The notes: generated by a model not told the origin, from the sequence alone. A DNA stretch of 64,000 bases from Pirellulales bacterium (GCA_016931995.1 JAFGDS010000048.1:1-64000), one strand, 5' to 3'; numbered from the stretch's first letter, positions 35,320 through 45,250 are shown. Made by a program: numbers and translations.

Positions 35320-36483
35320 ATGCCAACGATCGCCATCAAACCCGAACTCATCCGCTGGGCGATTGATCGCTCCGGTTTGCCGGTGGACGAGCTTGCGCAG
35401 AGGTTTACCAAGCTCGAGCAATGGGTAACCGGTGAGAAGCAGCCAACCTTTCGGCAACTGGAGGATTTTGCCAAGAAGACGATGACGCCGTTTGGCTTTC
35501 TTTTTCTCGACGAGCCGCCACAAGAGCAGCTTCCCATACCGGACTTCCGTACAGTCGGTGATACGCCGATCGACCGGCCGAGTCCCAATCTCATTGAGAC
35601 AATCCACACGATGCAACGTCGCCAAACATGGATGCGGGATTATCTCATTGAAGAAGGCAATGAGTCGTTGACGTTCGTGGGCAGCGGCAAAGGTGCAAAT
35701 GACATCGTCGGGCTTGCTCGGCAAGTCCGACGGACATTGAACCTCGACGTTGACTGGGCTGAACGGCTCGCCACGTGGGACGAGGCGCTGACAACGTTAA
35801 GACGCGCCATCGAACGAATCGGCATTCTCGTTTTCAGCAACAGCGTGGTCGGCTTGAACAACCGCCGCAACCTCGATCCCGAAGAGTTCCGTGGATTCGT
35901 GCTGTGCGATTCCCACGCGCCCCTGATCTTTTTGAATTCGGCGGACTCCAAGTCGGCTCAGATGTTCACTTTGGCTCACGAGCTGACTCACGTTTGGCTT
36001 GGCACGGACGGGTTATTCAACCTCGTGAGAATGATGCCGTCGAACAAGGGTGCGGAACAGTTCTGCAATCGCGTAGCGGCTGAATTTCTGGTGCCGGGCG
36101 ATAAGCTGAAGGAACGTTGGGATGAGGCCAGCGAGATTGATACGCCATTTGACGTCATTGCACGGCAGTTCAAGATTAGCCCCCTTGTCGCCGCTCGCCG
36201 CGCGCTCGACCTACGACTAATCGACCAATCGGCGTTCTTTCGCTTCTACGAGCAGTATCGGGAAAGTTGGCTACAACGAAAGGACGAGCGACGAAGGGAG
36301 GCGAGCGGCGGCAACTTCTATCGCACAATACGGTCTCGGTTGAGTCGCCGTTTTTCGAGCGCCGTGGTCCGTGCGGTCCGTGAAGGTCGCATCCTTTACC
36401 ACGACGCTTACCGCCTGACTGACCTCAAAGGCGAGACCTTCAACCGCTATGCCCGCCTCGTTCTTGGAAGGGATACGGAATGA
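35320..36483 (+). CDS. ImmA/IrrE family metallo-endopeptidase (antitoxin-like)
   Basis: A 387-residue protein. The first 60 residues look like a small helix-turn-helix or XRE-like region (LIRWAIDRSGLPVDELAQRF, then EQWVTGEKQPTFRQL). The C-terminal half is a zinc metallopeptidase of the COG2856/ImmA-IrrE type with HELTH at 220-224 (TLAHELTHVWLG), preceded by GFVLCDSHAPLIFLN and followed by NRVAAEFLVP. Family members cleave repressors or act as antitoxins in combination with HTH domains. It overlaps the next gene by 4 bp (ATGA), so the two are translationally coupled. The base use is unlike the neighbours, suggesting acquisition by transfer. Confidence 0.9.
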   Translation: MPTIAIKPELIRWAIDRSGLPVDELAQRFTKLEQWVTGEKQPTFRQLEDFAKKTMTPFGFLFLDEPPQEQLPIPDFRTVGDTPIDRPSPNLIETIHTMQRRQTWMRDYLIEEGNESLTFVGSGKGANDIVGLARQVRRTLNLDVDWAERLATWDEALTTLRRAIERIGILVFSNSVVGLNNRRNLDPEEFRGFVLCDSHAPLIFLNSADSKSAQMFTLAHELTHVWLGTDGLFNLVRMMPSNKGAEQFCNRVAAEFLVPGDKLKERWDEASEIDTPFDVIARQFKISPLVAARRALDLRLIDQSAFFRFYEQYRESWLQRKDERRREASGGNFYRTIRSRLSRRFSSAVVRAVREGRILYHDAYRLTDLKGETFNRYARLVLGRDTE

Positions 36484-37040
36484 GCGGTCGTAGATGTTAT
36501 GTTCTCGATGCCAACGTCTTCATCGAGGCAAAAAACAGGTATTACAGCTTCGAGATTTGTCCAGGTTTCTGGAAAGCACTGGTCGTGCAACACCAAGCAG
36601 ATCGTGTTGTCAGTATCGACAAAGTGCGCGAGGAACTTGTCAAAGTGCAAGGCACAACGGAAGACAGCGACGAAGAAGATCGTGATCTCTTGAGTGACTG
36701 GGCGCGTGACAGTGTTCCAAGCATCTTCTTCAAGAAAGTACAAGACCCCGCCGTGATTGAGGTCTTTCAGGAGATGGTTCGCTGGGTCACCTCTCAGGAA
36801 CAATACACGCCAGCGGCCAAGGCCGAGTTCGCATCTGTCGCCGACGGTTGGTTAGTCGCTTATGCCAAAGCCAATGGGCTTGTTGTCGTAACGCGCGAGG
36901 CATACCGCCCCGATGCCAAGGCGTCGGTTCCCATACCGAACGTTTGCCACGAATTCCATGTTGAACACGTCAACACTTTTGAAATGCTCAAGGACCTCAA
37001 TGTGAAATTCATCCTGAGCACCAAGCGACGGCGACGATGA
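36480..37040 (+). CDS. DUF4411 PIN-like protein (probable toxin)
   Basis: A 186-residue protein of the DUF4411 family, related to PIN-domain nucleases. The opening MSGRRCYVLDANVFIEAKNR gives the first acidic residue D10; E51, D122 and the E140 region (VVVTREAY) can supply the other metal ligands. PIN toxins cleave RNA. DUF4411 genes are commonly found just after ImmA/IrrE-HTH genes, and the 4-bp overlap here fits a toxin-antitoxin operon with the antitoxin first. The target RNA is not known. The ribosome site GGAAGGG lies inside the upstream gene. Confidence 0.85.
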   Translation: MSGRRCYVLDANVFIEAKNRYYSFEICPGFWKALVVQHQADRVVSIDKVREELVKVQGTTEDSDEEDRDLLSDWARDSVPSIFFKKVQDPAVIEVFQEMVRWVTSQEQYTPAAKAEFASVADGWLVAYAKANGLVVVTREAYRPDAKASVPIPNVCHEFHVEHVNTFEMLKDLNVKFILSTKRRRR

Positions 37041-37161
37041 GTCGCCTGCAACCGTTGCTTTAGGATGTCGCTCACAATGCCAGCGCTTCCGGTCCGGCAG
37101 AACACGACGTTCCGTCATTCGGAATTGCCGTTTCATCCCTCTATCAACGTCAAGGGAAACA

Positions 37162-38475
37162 ATGTCCACTAAGAAACACAAGCCGGCCGGCGCCACCCGG
37201 CGCGAATTCCTCAAGGCCTCCATGGCCACCGCCGCGGTGGTCGGAGGGCTGTCGATCGCCCGCGCGGCCCACGCGGCCGGCGACCCGACGATCAAGATCG
37301 GCCTCGTCGGCTGCGGCGGACGCGGCTGCGGCGCAGCGGCGCAGAGCATGGCGGCCGGGCCCGAGGTCCGGCTCGTGGCCATGTGCGACCTGTTCGACAA
37401 CCGCCTGCAAGCCGGGCGCAAGGCCCTGGCGAACGCGTGCCCGAAGCAGGTCGCCGTGGACGACGACCACTGCCACGTCGGTTTCGATGGGTATAAGAAG
37501 GTGATCGACGCGGCCGACGTGGTGCTCATCGCTTGCGCGTCGAAGTTCCACCCGTTCTACGCCGAGGCGGCCGTGAAGGCCGGCAAGCACGTCTTCGTCG
37601 AAAAGCCCCACGCCATCGACCCCGTCGGCGTCCGCCGGATGGAGGCCGTCTGCGATCTGGCCAAGGAAAAGGGCCTTAGCGTCGTCTCGGGTCTGCACAG
37701 CCGGTACAACGTCGGCTGGCAGGAGACGGTCAAGCGGATCCACGACGGCGCGATCGGCCAGATCGTTGCCATGCAGTCGATGTTTCTCCGCGGACCGTAC
37801 CGGCTGGAGCCCCGCGATCCCAACCATAACGAAATCCAGTATCAATACGCCAACTGGTACCACTTCCGCTGGCTGTCGGGCGACGACGTGCCCCAGTCGC
37901 TCGTGCATAACGTGGACCGGATGCTCTGGATCCTCAAGGAGGAGACGCCCACCTGGGCGTTCGGCCTGGCCGGGCGGTCGTCCTCGTTCGGCGAAATCTA
38001 CGGCGACATGTTCGACCACCACACGGCCGTCTACGAGTTCGCCAGCGGCGCGCGGCTCTACGCCCTGTGCCGCACCCAGCTCGGCTGCTACGACAACGCC
38101 ACGGACGTCGTCATGGGCACCAAGGGCACCTGCCACCTGGGCGACTGCAAGATCGAGGGCGAAACGAAGTGGCGATTCCGAGGGCAGCACAACGACCCCT
38201 ACGCCGCCGAGCAGAAGGCCCTGATCGACTCGATCCGCCAAGGCCAGCCCATCAACAGCGGCTACCACATGAACAAGAGCACCATGGTCGGCGTATTGGG
38301 CCAGATCGCCTGCTACACCGGCAAGGCCGTCGCCTGGGACGAAGCCCACGCGGCCAACCTCCAATATGGCCCCGCGCCGGACGACTCGAACTTCGACACC
38401 CCACCCCCCACCACCCCCGACCCCACCGGCAACTACCCCCTGCCGCTGCCGGGCATTACGAAGCTGTTGGGGTAG
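37162..38475 (+). CDS. Gfo/Idh/MocA family oxidoreductase, Tat-exported
   Basis: A 437-residue protein. The N-terminus has a twin-arginine signal (ATRREFLKASMATAAVVGGL, RR at 13-14), so it is exported folded, typically with bound NAD(P). The Rossmann part starts IKIGLVGCGGRGCG, the usual EKP segment is HVFVEKPHAIDP, and the alpha/beta C-terminal domain follows. Family members oxidise or reduce sugars and cyclitols; Tat-exported ones are typical of planctomycetes. The tail is proline-rich (TPPPTTPDPTGNYPLPLPG). ATG 37162 follows AAGGGAAACA. No operon partner is evident. Confidence 0.9.
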   Translation: MSTKKHKPAGATRREFLKASMATAAVVGGLSIARAAHAAGDPTIKIGLVGCGGRGCGAAAQSMAAGPEVRLVAMCDLFDNRLQAGRKALANACPKQVAVDDDHCHVGFDGYKKVIDAADVVLIACASKFHPFYAEAAVKAGKHVFVEKPHAIDPVGVRRMEAVCDLAKEKGLSVVSGLHSRYNVGWQETVKRIHDGAIGQIVAMQSMFLRGPYRLEPRDPNHNEIQYQYANWYHFRWLSGDDVPQSLVHNVDRMLWILKEETPTWAFGLAGRSSSFGEIYGDMFDHHTAVYEFASGARLYALCRTQLGCYDNATDVVMGTKGTCHLGDCKIEGETKWRFRGQHNDPYAAEQKALIDSIRQGQPINSGYHMNKSTMVGVLGQIACYTGKAVAWDEAHAANLQYGPAPDDSNFDTPPPTTPDPTGNYPLPLPGITKLLG

Positions 38476-38490
38476 AGCGAGTCAGCGTCG

Positions 38491-38519
38491 GGTGCCACTG
38501 CTGGCTTGTCCAGCAGTGT
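38491..38519. repeat. R2 repeat unit
   Basis: GGTGCCACTGCTGGCTTGTC then CAGCAGTG, palindromic, just after the Tat oxidoreductase gene. Confidence 0.75.
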
Positions 38520-38644
38520 TGAGCGTGGGTGGGATGATGCGGCCTGGGGTTGCGGGGTGGTCAAGAATTTGCCTTGAACGCCGCGCGCCGGCGCGGTAGA
38601 ACGCACCCGTGAGATGACCGCCGTCGGACGCGGATGGCCAGGTT

Positions 38645-38790
38645 CAGTAGTTCCAAATTCGCCCCGCAAGTCATCCTGAATTCGCCCCCGCAAGTCATCC
38701 TGAGCGCAGCGAAGGATCTCGGTGGCAAGGGAGATTCTTCGCTTCGCTCAGACTGACGGTATCGATTGCCTCCGAGATTTGGAACTACTG
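38645..38790. repeat. Nested inverted repeat around R3 (CAGTAGTTCCAAAT arms)
   Basis: Perfect 14-bp outer arms CAGTAGTTCCAAAT (38645-38658) and ATTTGGAACTACTG (38777-38790). Inside are R3 copies in inverted orientation (TCATCCTGAGCGCAGCGAAG at 38696 and GATTCTTCGCTTCGCTCAGA at about 38732), and a direct repeat of CGCAAGTCATCCTGA at 38665 and 38689. It lies between the oxidoreductase gene and the sulfatase gene. Confidence 0.8.
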
Positions 38791-38816
38791 AGGCTCTTTT
38801 TTGGTGGTTTGTTCCC

Positions 38817-40346
38817 ATGAAGCGATTCCCCCATTCGGTTCCCCGGTCGAAGCGTTCGTTTCGATCGCTGTTGGCCGCTTCGGTTGCCGCCGTGTTGATC
38901 GCGGCGCTCGCCGGCGCCGCGGCAGCGGCCGAGTCGCGCCCCAACGTGTTGTTCATCATGGCCGACGACCTGAACAATTCAATGGGCTGCTACGACCACG
39001 CGCTGGTCAAAACGCCCAACCTCGATCGGCTCGCCCAGCGAGGCGTCCGCTTCACGCAGGCGTACTGCCAGTTTCCGTTGTGCGGGCCGAGCCGAAATTC
39101 GATGCTCACGGGGCTCTATCCCAATAGCACGGGCATTCTCTCCAACGGGCAGATCTTCCGGCAGACGATCCCCCGGCACAAGAGCCTGCCGCAGGCGTTT
39201 CGTTTGGCCGGCTACTTCGCCGGTCGGATCGGCAAGCTCTACCACTACGGCGTGCCGCGGTCGATCGGGACCAACGGCCACGACGATCCCGGCTCGTGGG
39301 AGCTCGAATTGAACCCGGCCGGCTGCGACCGGCTGATCGAGGAGCCGGACATCTTTTCGCTCCGCCCGGGCCAGTTCGGCGGAACGCTCAGTTGGCACGC
39401 TTCGCCGCGGGGCGACCTGCTGCACACCGACGGCCTTTTGGCCAGCGACGCCGAGTGGGTCCTGGATCGCTGCGCCCGACGCAACGACCGCCCGTTCTTC
39501 CTGGCCGTCGGTTTCTACCGACCGCACACGCCCTACGTCTCGCCCAAAAAGTACTTCGAGGGCTACCCGAAGGAGCGGATGCCGCTGGTCCAGGGCGTCA
39601 AGGAAGACCAGAGGGACGTTCCCGCGCCGGCGCTGGCCAGTCGCCACGTGGAACAAGATCGAATGACCGACGACCTACGGCGGCAGGCCATTCAGGCCTA
39701 TTTCGCCAGCATCACGTTCATGGACGCGCAGGTGGGCCGCGTGCTGGACGCGCTGGATCGGCTCGGCCTGGCCGACAACACGATCGTCGTCTTCACCAGC
39801 GACCACGGCTACCATCTCGGCGAGCACGGCCTGTGGCAGAAGATGAGCCTGTTCGAGGAGAGCGCCCGCGTGCCGCTGATCGTTGTCGCCCCCGGCGTGA
39901 CCAAGCCGGGCGGCGTGGCGCGGACGCCGGTGGGCCTGGTGGATCTCTATCCGACGCTCGCGGGACTCTGCGGCGTCGACGCCCCGGACAACCTCCAGGG
40001 CCAGAATCTCGCGCCGATCCTGGCCGACCCGTCGCTGCCCGGCCGCGGCTGGGCGTTGAGCCAGGTCACGCGCGGCGGCGCGAAAAAGACCACCTTCGGG
40101 TTCACGCTGCGCACGTCCCGATGGCGCTACACCGAATGGGACGAGGGCCGCCGGGGCCGCGAGCTCTACGACCACCAGAACGATCCTCGCGAGCAAACGA
40201 ACCTGGCCGACGAGCCCGCGCACGCCGACCGCGTGGCGGCGCTTTCCACCCAACTCCGCGCCGCCGCGGCGTCCACCCTCCCCGACTCAGGAACGATCCC
40301 CTCCGTGCGTCCCGGCCTCTGGCTGCCGAACCTGACGAACCCGTGA
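38817..40346 (+). CDS. Secreted sulfatase (iduronate-2-sulfatase type)
   Basis: A 509-residue exported sulfatase. A basic N-terminus and a hydrophobic stretch (SLLAASVAAVLIAALAGAAA) form the signal peptide. D50-D51 (LFIMADDLNNSMGCYD) bind metal; C89-G-P-S-R (CGPSRNSMLTG) is the formylglycine site. PFFLAVGFYRPHTPYVSPKK and VVFTSDHGYHLGEHGLW are marks of the iduronate-2-sulfatase-like subgroup, which acts on sulfated uronic acids or fucan-like glycans. ATG 38817 is used; upstream frames run into the nested repeat. The downstream PEP-CTERM-like gene is 35 bp away on the same strand. Confidence 0.93.
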   Translation: MKRFPHSVPRSKRSFRSLLAASVAAVLIAALAGAAAAAESRPNVLFIMADDLNNSMGCYDHALVKTPNLDRLAQRGVRFTQAYCQFPLCGPSRNSMLTGLYPNSTGILSNGQIFRQTIPRHKSLPQAFRLAGYFAGRIGKLYHYGVPRSIGTNGHDDPGSWELELNPAGCDRLIEEPDIFSLRPGQFGGTLSWHASPRGDLLHTDGLLASDAEWVLDRCARRNDRPFFLAVGFYRPHTPYVSPKKYFEGYPKERMPLVQGVKEDQRDVPAPALASRHVEQDRMTDDLRRQAIQAYFASITFMDAQVGRVLDALDRLGLADNTIVVFTSDHGYHLGEHGLWQKMSLFEESARVPLIVVAPGVTKPGGVARTPVGLVDLYPTLAGLCGVDAPDNLQGQNLAPILADPSLPGRGWALSQVTRGGAKKTTFGFTLRTSRWRYTEWDEGRRGRELYDHQNDPREQTNLADEPAHADRVAALSTQLRAAAASTLPDSGTIPSVRPGLWLPNLTNP

Positions 40347-40381
40347 TGGTCGGCCGAAAACGCTTATTCCAGGAGACAGCC

Positions 40382-41494
40382 ATGAAACGCTCCGTGTTCC
40401 TTTTGGCCATGCTCTTCGGGGTCCTCTGTTCTTTGGGGCAACTCGAGCCGGCGCATGCGACAGTCACTTGGAGTGGCGATCTCAACCCGGCGGATCCAAC
40501 CGAATGGACTCTCGGCACGTACGGCTACGTTGGCGACCGCGGTAGCGGCGCGCTGAGCGTTACCAACGGCAGTGGCGTGATGACGGGCTACGGCCATATC
40601 GGCAGCTCCCCTGGCGCGACGGGTCTTGTCGCCGTGGAGGGCGCCGGCTCGACGTGGATGAACAGTCGCGAACTCCACGTCGGCAGGTACGGCAGCGGCA
40701 TCTTGAACGTCACCGGCGGCGGCGCGGTCACCAGCGGCGACTTCAGCTACGTTGGCGTCCAAGCCGACTCGACGGGGCAGGTCACCGTGGATGGGGCTGG
40801 GTCGACCTGGACGAACCAGGGTAGTCTCTACGTGGGTTGTTCGGGCTACGGCACACTGACCATCACCAATGGCGGCGCGGTCCGTGATCTCCGCGGCTTT
40901 GTCGGTGATAACTCCGGCTCAACGGGCAACGTCACGGTCGATGGTATCGGTTCGACCTGGACAAACGACCTGAGACTGTACCTGGGTTATCATGGCAGCG
41001 GCACGCTGAATGTCGCCAACGGAGGACTCGTCAGCGTTGGGGAGAGAATGAGCATGTACTACAACGGTGGTGACGGCGGCTTCGTGAACATGTCCACCGG
41101 CGGGGTGTTGACGCTGCTCGGTGACGCCGATGACTCCTTGGCCAGCTTCCTCGACTTGATCGTGGGAACCGACGCGATACGGTACTGGGATGACTCGATG
41201 CGCAATTGGGCCAACATCACGAGTGCGACGCCCGGTGTCGACTACACGCTGACCTACATCGACGATAGCAGTAGTGACTTGTACGGCTATACCGCGCTTA
41301 CCGTCGGGACGGTTCCAGAACCCTCAACTCTCGTTCTCATGGGCTTGGGCGCCGCTGGGCTTCTCTTCCGGATTCTGGGAAGGAGAGACAATAGCGGTTC
41401 TCTCAGAAATCCGTGGGACTGTTCGCTCCGAGGCAGGAACCGACTCGGCCAGCGCGCGACTCCATGCAATCGTTCTCGCGGGGAGGGGGAATGA
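40382..41494 (+). CDS. T5SS/PEP-CTERM repeat protein
   Basis: A 370-residue secreted protein. Signal peptide MKRSVFLLAMLFGVLCSLGQ. The body consists of four degenerate repeats of about 50 residues, each with a Gly-rich turn and a V/T-strand pattern such as GSGILNVTGGGAVTSGD and STGQVTVDGAGSTWTN; this matches the T5SS/PEP-CTERM-associated repeat that gives passenger-like beta-helices. It closes with VPEPSTLVLMGLGAAGLLF and RR, a PEP-CTERM. Unusually, about 32 residues follow the RR (DNSGSLRNPWDCSLRGRNRL onward), partly from R5-like bases, so the stop appears displaced and sorting might be impaired. ATG 40382 follows AGGAGACAGCC. Confidence 0.85.
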   Translation: MKRSVFLLAMLFGVLCSLGQLEPAHATVTWSGDLNPADPTEWTLGTYGYVGDRGSGALSVTNGSGVMTGYGHIGSSPGATGLVAVEGAGSTWMNSRELHVGRYGSGILNVTGGGAVTSGDFSYVGVQADSTGQVTVDGAGSTWTNQGSLYVGCSGYGTLTITNGGAVRDLRGFVGDNSGSTGNVTVDGIGSTWTNDLRLYLGYHGSGTLNVANGGLVSVGERMSMYYNGGDGGFVNMSTGGVLTLLGDADDSLASFLDLIVGTDAIRYWDDSMRNWANITSATPGVDYTLTYIDDSSSDLYGYTALTVGTVPEPSTLVLMGLGAAGLLFRILGRRDNSGSLRNPWDCSLRGRNRLGQRATPCNRSRGEGE

Positions 41495-41790
41495 AGGTCT
41501 CGTGTCGTTAGACCTTGTCTCATAACAGGTTAAGGTCTGCCCGCCGCGTGGCGGCAGCTCGTTTTCCCGCCGGCGGAGGGGATAAATCGGGTGGGTGGGG
41601 CGGGGGGAACGTTTGCGTTGCCCAGATTGCCTAATTAGAATTCAAGTTACGGCGGATCGTGGACCGGCCACGCTGGGGTGGCCGGCCGGTCGCCGGCACA
41701 TCGGCCAAAAGACACTCCCGCCCGGCCTGCTCGCGCGGCTGGGTGGGAGTGTTACCGGAATTCCCCCGGAAACCAGTGGAGAAGCAGCTC
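41495..41790. other. Intergenic gap
   Basis: About 300 bp. CTGCCCGCCGCGTGGCGGCA at 41537-41556 forms a weak hairpin followed by CGTTTT, a possible terminator for the preceding gene. GGCCACGCTGGGGTGGCC at about 41667 is a small palindrome. GGAG at 41778-41781 is the likely ribosome site of the next gene. Nothing else was seen. Confidence 0.4.
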
Positions 41791-43158
41791 ATGCGTTGGC
41801 AAGTTGTCGGTTGGGTGGCGGTCTGCGCGTTGGCCGCCGTCGTGTTGGCGCCGGCGGGCGCGCAGGGACAGTTTGTACCGGCCGGCGTGGTGGTCGACGC
41901 CCAGGGCGTGCTGCACAAGCAGGTGGTGCGGGATCCGGACGGCAGCCTGACGCGCCAGCGCGCGGCGGCGGCCTTGGCCACCCTGGATCGCGACGTGGCC
42001 GCCGTGAGTCCGGATCGCAAGATCTCGCTCACGCGGCTGGAGGCCCAGTTGCGCCGTCAACAGGGCGTTCCCACCGAAGCGATGCGCTACCTTGCGGGGC
42101 TGCAGCGGGTCCGCTACGTCTTCTACTATCCCGAAACCAAGGACATCGTGATCGCCGGCCCGGCCCAGGGCTGGATGACCGATCTGACCGGCCGCGTGGT
42201 CGGTCTGAAGAACGGCCGGCCGACGCTCCAGTTGCAGGACCTGGTCGTGGCGCTTCGAGCCTTCGGCCCGGACGGCAAGGAAACGCCGGAGATCGGCTGC
42301 TCGATTGATCCCACGCCGGAAGGCTTGGCGGCTTTCCAGCAGTTCCAGCGACGGATGGTGGTGGAGTACCAGCGGCGGGGTCCCGCACGGACTCTCCCCT
42401 TCATCGTCGAGGGGTCGCGCGAAACACTCGGCATGCACAACGTCACGGTCACCGGCGTGTCGCCCAACACGCACTTCGCACAAGTGCTGGTCGAGGCCGA
42501 CTACCGGATGAAACTGATCGGCATCGGGCTCGAGCAGCCGCCGATTCGGCTGGCCAGCTACGTGGATCGCGCGTCGCCGTCCCACGCGGCCAGCAACGCC
42601 CTGCAGCGATGGTTCTTCACGCCGGACTACCACTGCGTCCGCGTGGGCGAGGACGGTCTGGCCATGGAACTGGTGGGTGACGGCGTGCAACTGGTCGGCG
42701 CGGATGAGATGGTCGCCGGCGATGGCGTTCGCCGTCAAGCCTCGCGGGCAGATCGGGCCAGCCAGGCATTCGTCACCGGTTTCACCAAGAAGTATCCCGA
42801 GCTGGCCGACCGCTCGCCCGTCTTCGCCGAGCTGCGCAACCTGATCGACCTGGCCGTGGCCGCGGCGTTCATGCAACAACAGGGTTACTACGAGAAGGCC
42901 GGCTGGGACCTTGGCTTGCTGGGCAACGAAAAGGATTTCGCCGCCGAGGTCTATCAGGCGCCCAAGCAGGTCGAGACGATCATCAACGTGGTGTCCAAGG
43001 GCAACAGCGTGATGACGCCCATCGGCGGCGGCGTGCACATTGAGCCGACGCAGGCCCTCGACGCGGAGAATCTGCTTGAAGACGAGGGCGGCAAGGTGGA
43101 CGCGGCCCGCAAACAAGTCAAGATCCAACTGGCCGAAGGTCAGTGGTGGTGGGATTGA
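41791..43158 (+). CDS. DUF1598 exported protein
   Basis: A 455-residue protein of the planctomycete DUF1598 family. The signal peptide is [20 protein letters not shown]. Conserved parts are [20 protein letters not shown] near the N-terminus, [19 protein letters not shown], the central [18 protein letters not shown] and [18 protein letters not shown]. No catalytic motif is known and its role is unknown. ATG 41791 follows GGAGAAGCAGCTC. The 3' end overlaps by 41 bp the end of the convergent kinase gene at 43118. Confidence 0.85.
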   Translation: MRWQVVGWVAVCALAAVVLAPAGAQGQFVPAGVVVDAQGVLHKQVVRDPDGSLTRQRAAAALATLDRDVAAVSPDRKISLTRLEAQLRRQQGVPTEAMRYLAGLQRVRYVFYYPETKDIVIAGPAQGWMTDLTGRVVGLKNGRPTLQLQDLVVALRAFGPDGKETPEIGCSIDPTPEGLAAFQQFQRRMVVEYQRRGPARTLPFIVEGSRETLGMHNVTVTGVSPNTHFAQVLVEADYRMKLIGIGLEQPPIRLASYVDRASPSHAASNALQRWFFTPDYHCVRVGEDGLAMELVGDGVQLVGADEMVAGDGVRRQASRADRASQAFVTGFTKKYPELADRSPVFAELRNLIDLAVAAAFMQQQGYYEKAGWDLGLLGNEKDFAAEVYQAPKQVETIINVVSKGNSVMTPIGGGVHIEPTQALDAENLLEDEGGKVDAARKQVKIQLAEGQWWWD

Positions 43159-45250
43159 CCTCGTCGGCGGGCGCCTCGACGAGCGGTTCGAGATACCGGC
43201 CGAGCATCGCGCGGAAAGCTTGCTGGTTGATCGGCTTGGTGTGATATCCGTTGCATCCGGCGGCCAGGCACTTGTCGCGGTCGCGTTGCATGGCGCTGGC
43301 CGTCAGGGCGACGATGGGGCCGTCCCAGCCAAGCTGGCGGAGCATCCGCGTGGCGTTGTAGCCGTCCAGGGCGGGCATCTGCATGTCCATCAGGATCAGG
43401 TCATAGGGCCGATCCTCGTCGGCCGCTTCGGCCACCCGCTCGAGTGCCACGCGTCCATTCTCGGCGACGTCCACATCGAGGCCGGCCTTCTCCAGCAGGA
43501 TCGAGATGAGCCGCTGGTTGTCGATGCCGTCCTCGGCCAGAAGGCCGCGGAGCAGCCCTTGGGGCGCGGCGGCGGCCGGGCGGGATGGCGTCTTGGCCGT
43601 GGGACGGGACGGCCCGTTGATTCGCGGCACTCCGTCGAGCTTGCCGGGATCGATCGAGAGGGTGAACGTGCTTCCGCGGTCCGGCTGGCTCTCGACGCGG
43701 ATGCCGCCGCCGAGGGCCTCGGCGAGGCGTTTGGAGATGGCCAAGCCCAGACCCGTCCCGCCGAAGCGGCGCGTCGTGGTCGAGTCGGCCTGGGTGAAGG
43801 GTTGGAAGAGCCGAGCGGTGGCCTCGGGCGTCATGCCGATGCCCGTGTCGCTCACGTCCACGCGCAGCGCCGGCTTCCCGCCCTCGGGCTCGTCCAGGGC
43901 CATTTCGACGCGTACGTGCCCCGTCGTGGTGAACTTCACGGCATTGCCCACCAAGTTGACGAGAATCTGCCGCAGCCGGTTGGAGTCGGTGCAAATGGTC
44001 TCGGGAAGGGGAAAACGACCCTCGATCTCCAACCGAAGGCCCTTGGCCTCGGCCCGGGATCGCATCAGGTCGTCCACTTCCTCAAGGATTTGCCAGGGCG
44101 AGCAGTCAACCTGCTCCAGGGCCGTCTTGCCGGCCTCGACCTTCGATAGATCGAGGATGTCGTTGATCAACTGGAGGAGGATTTCACCGTTGCGCCGGAT
44201 GGTTTGCACGTGGGCGTGGCGTTTGGTCTCGGGCAACCCTTCCTCGCACAACAGATCGGCGTAGCCGAGAATGGCGGTCAGGGGCGTTCGGATCTCGTGG
44301 CTCATGTTGGCCAGGAACTCGGTCTTGGCCTGGGTGGCCGCCAGGGCCGCGTCGTTGAGCCGCTCCAATTGCGCGTTGGCCTCTTGCAGGGCGGCGGCGT
44401 ATTGGGTGAGCGCCTGTTCGCCTTTCAGGCGTTGGGTCACGTCCTGGAGGATGCACAGGACGGCCGGCTGGCCGGCGACGGTGAGCCGTTTCAGGGTGGC
44501 CTCGACGTCGATCGGCGTGCCGTCGAGCCGCTGGACCCGCCAGTAGCCGTGCTGGGTTTGACCCTCCACGGCACGGCGGAGCGCGACCTCGACCTTGGCG
44601 GCCGACGCCAGACCATCCGGCTGGAGGGGCGGGAAGAAATCGGCGGGGGTTCGCTTCAGAAGCTCTTCGCGCGGACAGTCCAGCAACTCGCATATGTATT
44701 CATTGCAGTCGACGATCCCGTCGCGCAGGAGCACGAAGCCCTCGGTCGAGTCGTCGAAAATGGCGCGGTAGCGTTCCTCGCTTTCCTTCAGCGCGTCGGC
44801 GACCCGGGCGACTTGATCGTAAGACCGCTTCACGCGCAGCGCCGCGCGGAGCCGGGCGATCAGCACGCCGGGAGCGAACGGCTTGGAAATGTAGTCGTCG
44901 GCGCCCGCGTCCAAACCCGCGATGATGCTCTGCTTGCCCGTCAGGCACGTCAACAGAAGCACCGGAATTGATTGTGTCGCCGGGTCCGCTTTGAGACGGC
45001 GGCAAACCTCGATGCCGTCGACGTCGGGCATCATGACGTCCAGGAGGATCACGTCGGGACGTTCCGCGCCGCAGACGCGCAGCGCCTCTTCGCCGCTGGC
45101 GGCGGTGAGCACGTCGCAGCCGCGGTCCCGCAGCTCGTCGGCCAGGATCGCGACGTTCAACGCCGTGTCGTCGACTACAAGCACGCGCGCCCCAACCAGC
45201 ACGTCCTCGACGCGCGGCGCGCCGTCGACCGCCGGCATGTCGTGTTTCAT
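43118..45250 (-). CDS. Hybrid sensor histidine kinase with two receivers and a PAS domain
   Basis: A 710-residue cytoplasmic signalling protein. Order: receiver 1 (21-140, acceptor D71 in [13 protein letters not shown]), PAS (about 155-275), HisKA with phospho-acceptor H318 ([17 protein letters not shown]), HATPase with [15 protein letters not shown] and [13 protein letters not shown], and receiver 2 (about 570-690, acceptor D622 in [13 protein letters not shown]). No membrane segment is present. Receiver 1 first and receiver 2 last make it both a response regulator and a hybrid kinase. The start at ATG 45250 follows GGAAGAG; frames beginning upstream at 45409 enter a repeat. The sigma-54 activator next to it is a possible partner, but not shown. 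Confidence 0.9.
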   Translation of the reverse strand: MKHDMPAVDGAPRVEDVLVGARVLVVDDTALNVAILADELRDRGCDVLTAASGEEALRVCGAERPDVILLDVMMPDVDGIEVCRRLKADPATQSIPVLLLTCLTGKQSIIAGLDAGADDYISKPFAPGVLIARLRAALRVKRSYDQVARVADALKESEERYRAIFDDSTEGFVLLRDGIVDCNEYICELLDCPREELLKRTPADFFPPLQPDGLASAAKVEVALRRAVEGQTQHGYWRVQRLDGTPIDVEATLKRLTVAGQPAVLCILQDVTQRLKGEQALTQYAAALQEANAQLERLNDAALAATQAKTEFLANMSHEIRTPLTAILGYADLLCEEGLPETKRHAHVQTIRRNGEILLQLINDILDLSKVEAGKTALEQVDCSPWQILEEVDDLMRSRAEAKGLRLEIEGRFPLPETICTDSNRLRQILVNLVGNAVKFTTTGHVRVEMALDEPEGGKPALRVDVSDTGIGMTPEATARLFQPFTQADSTTTRRFGGTGLGLAISKRLAEALGGGIRVESQPDRGSTFTLSIDPGKLDGVPRINGPSRPTAKTPSRPAAAAPQGLLRGLLAEDGIDNQRLISILLEKAGLDVDVAENGRVALERVAEAADEDRPYDLILMDMQMPALDGYNATRMLRQLGWDGPIVALTASAMQRDRDKCLAAGCNGYHTKPINQQAFRAMLGRYLEPLVEAPADEVNPTTTDLRPVGS

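Noticed and set aside
41659-41790. Longer N-terminus of the DUF1598 protein from the first ATG at 41659
   Set aside because: The added residues precede the signal peptide without a ribosome site; ATG 41791 has GGAG and starts directly at the signal.
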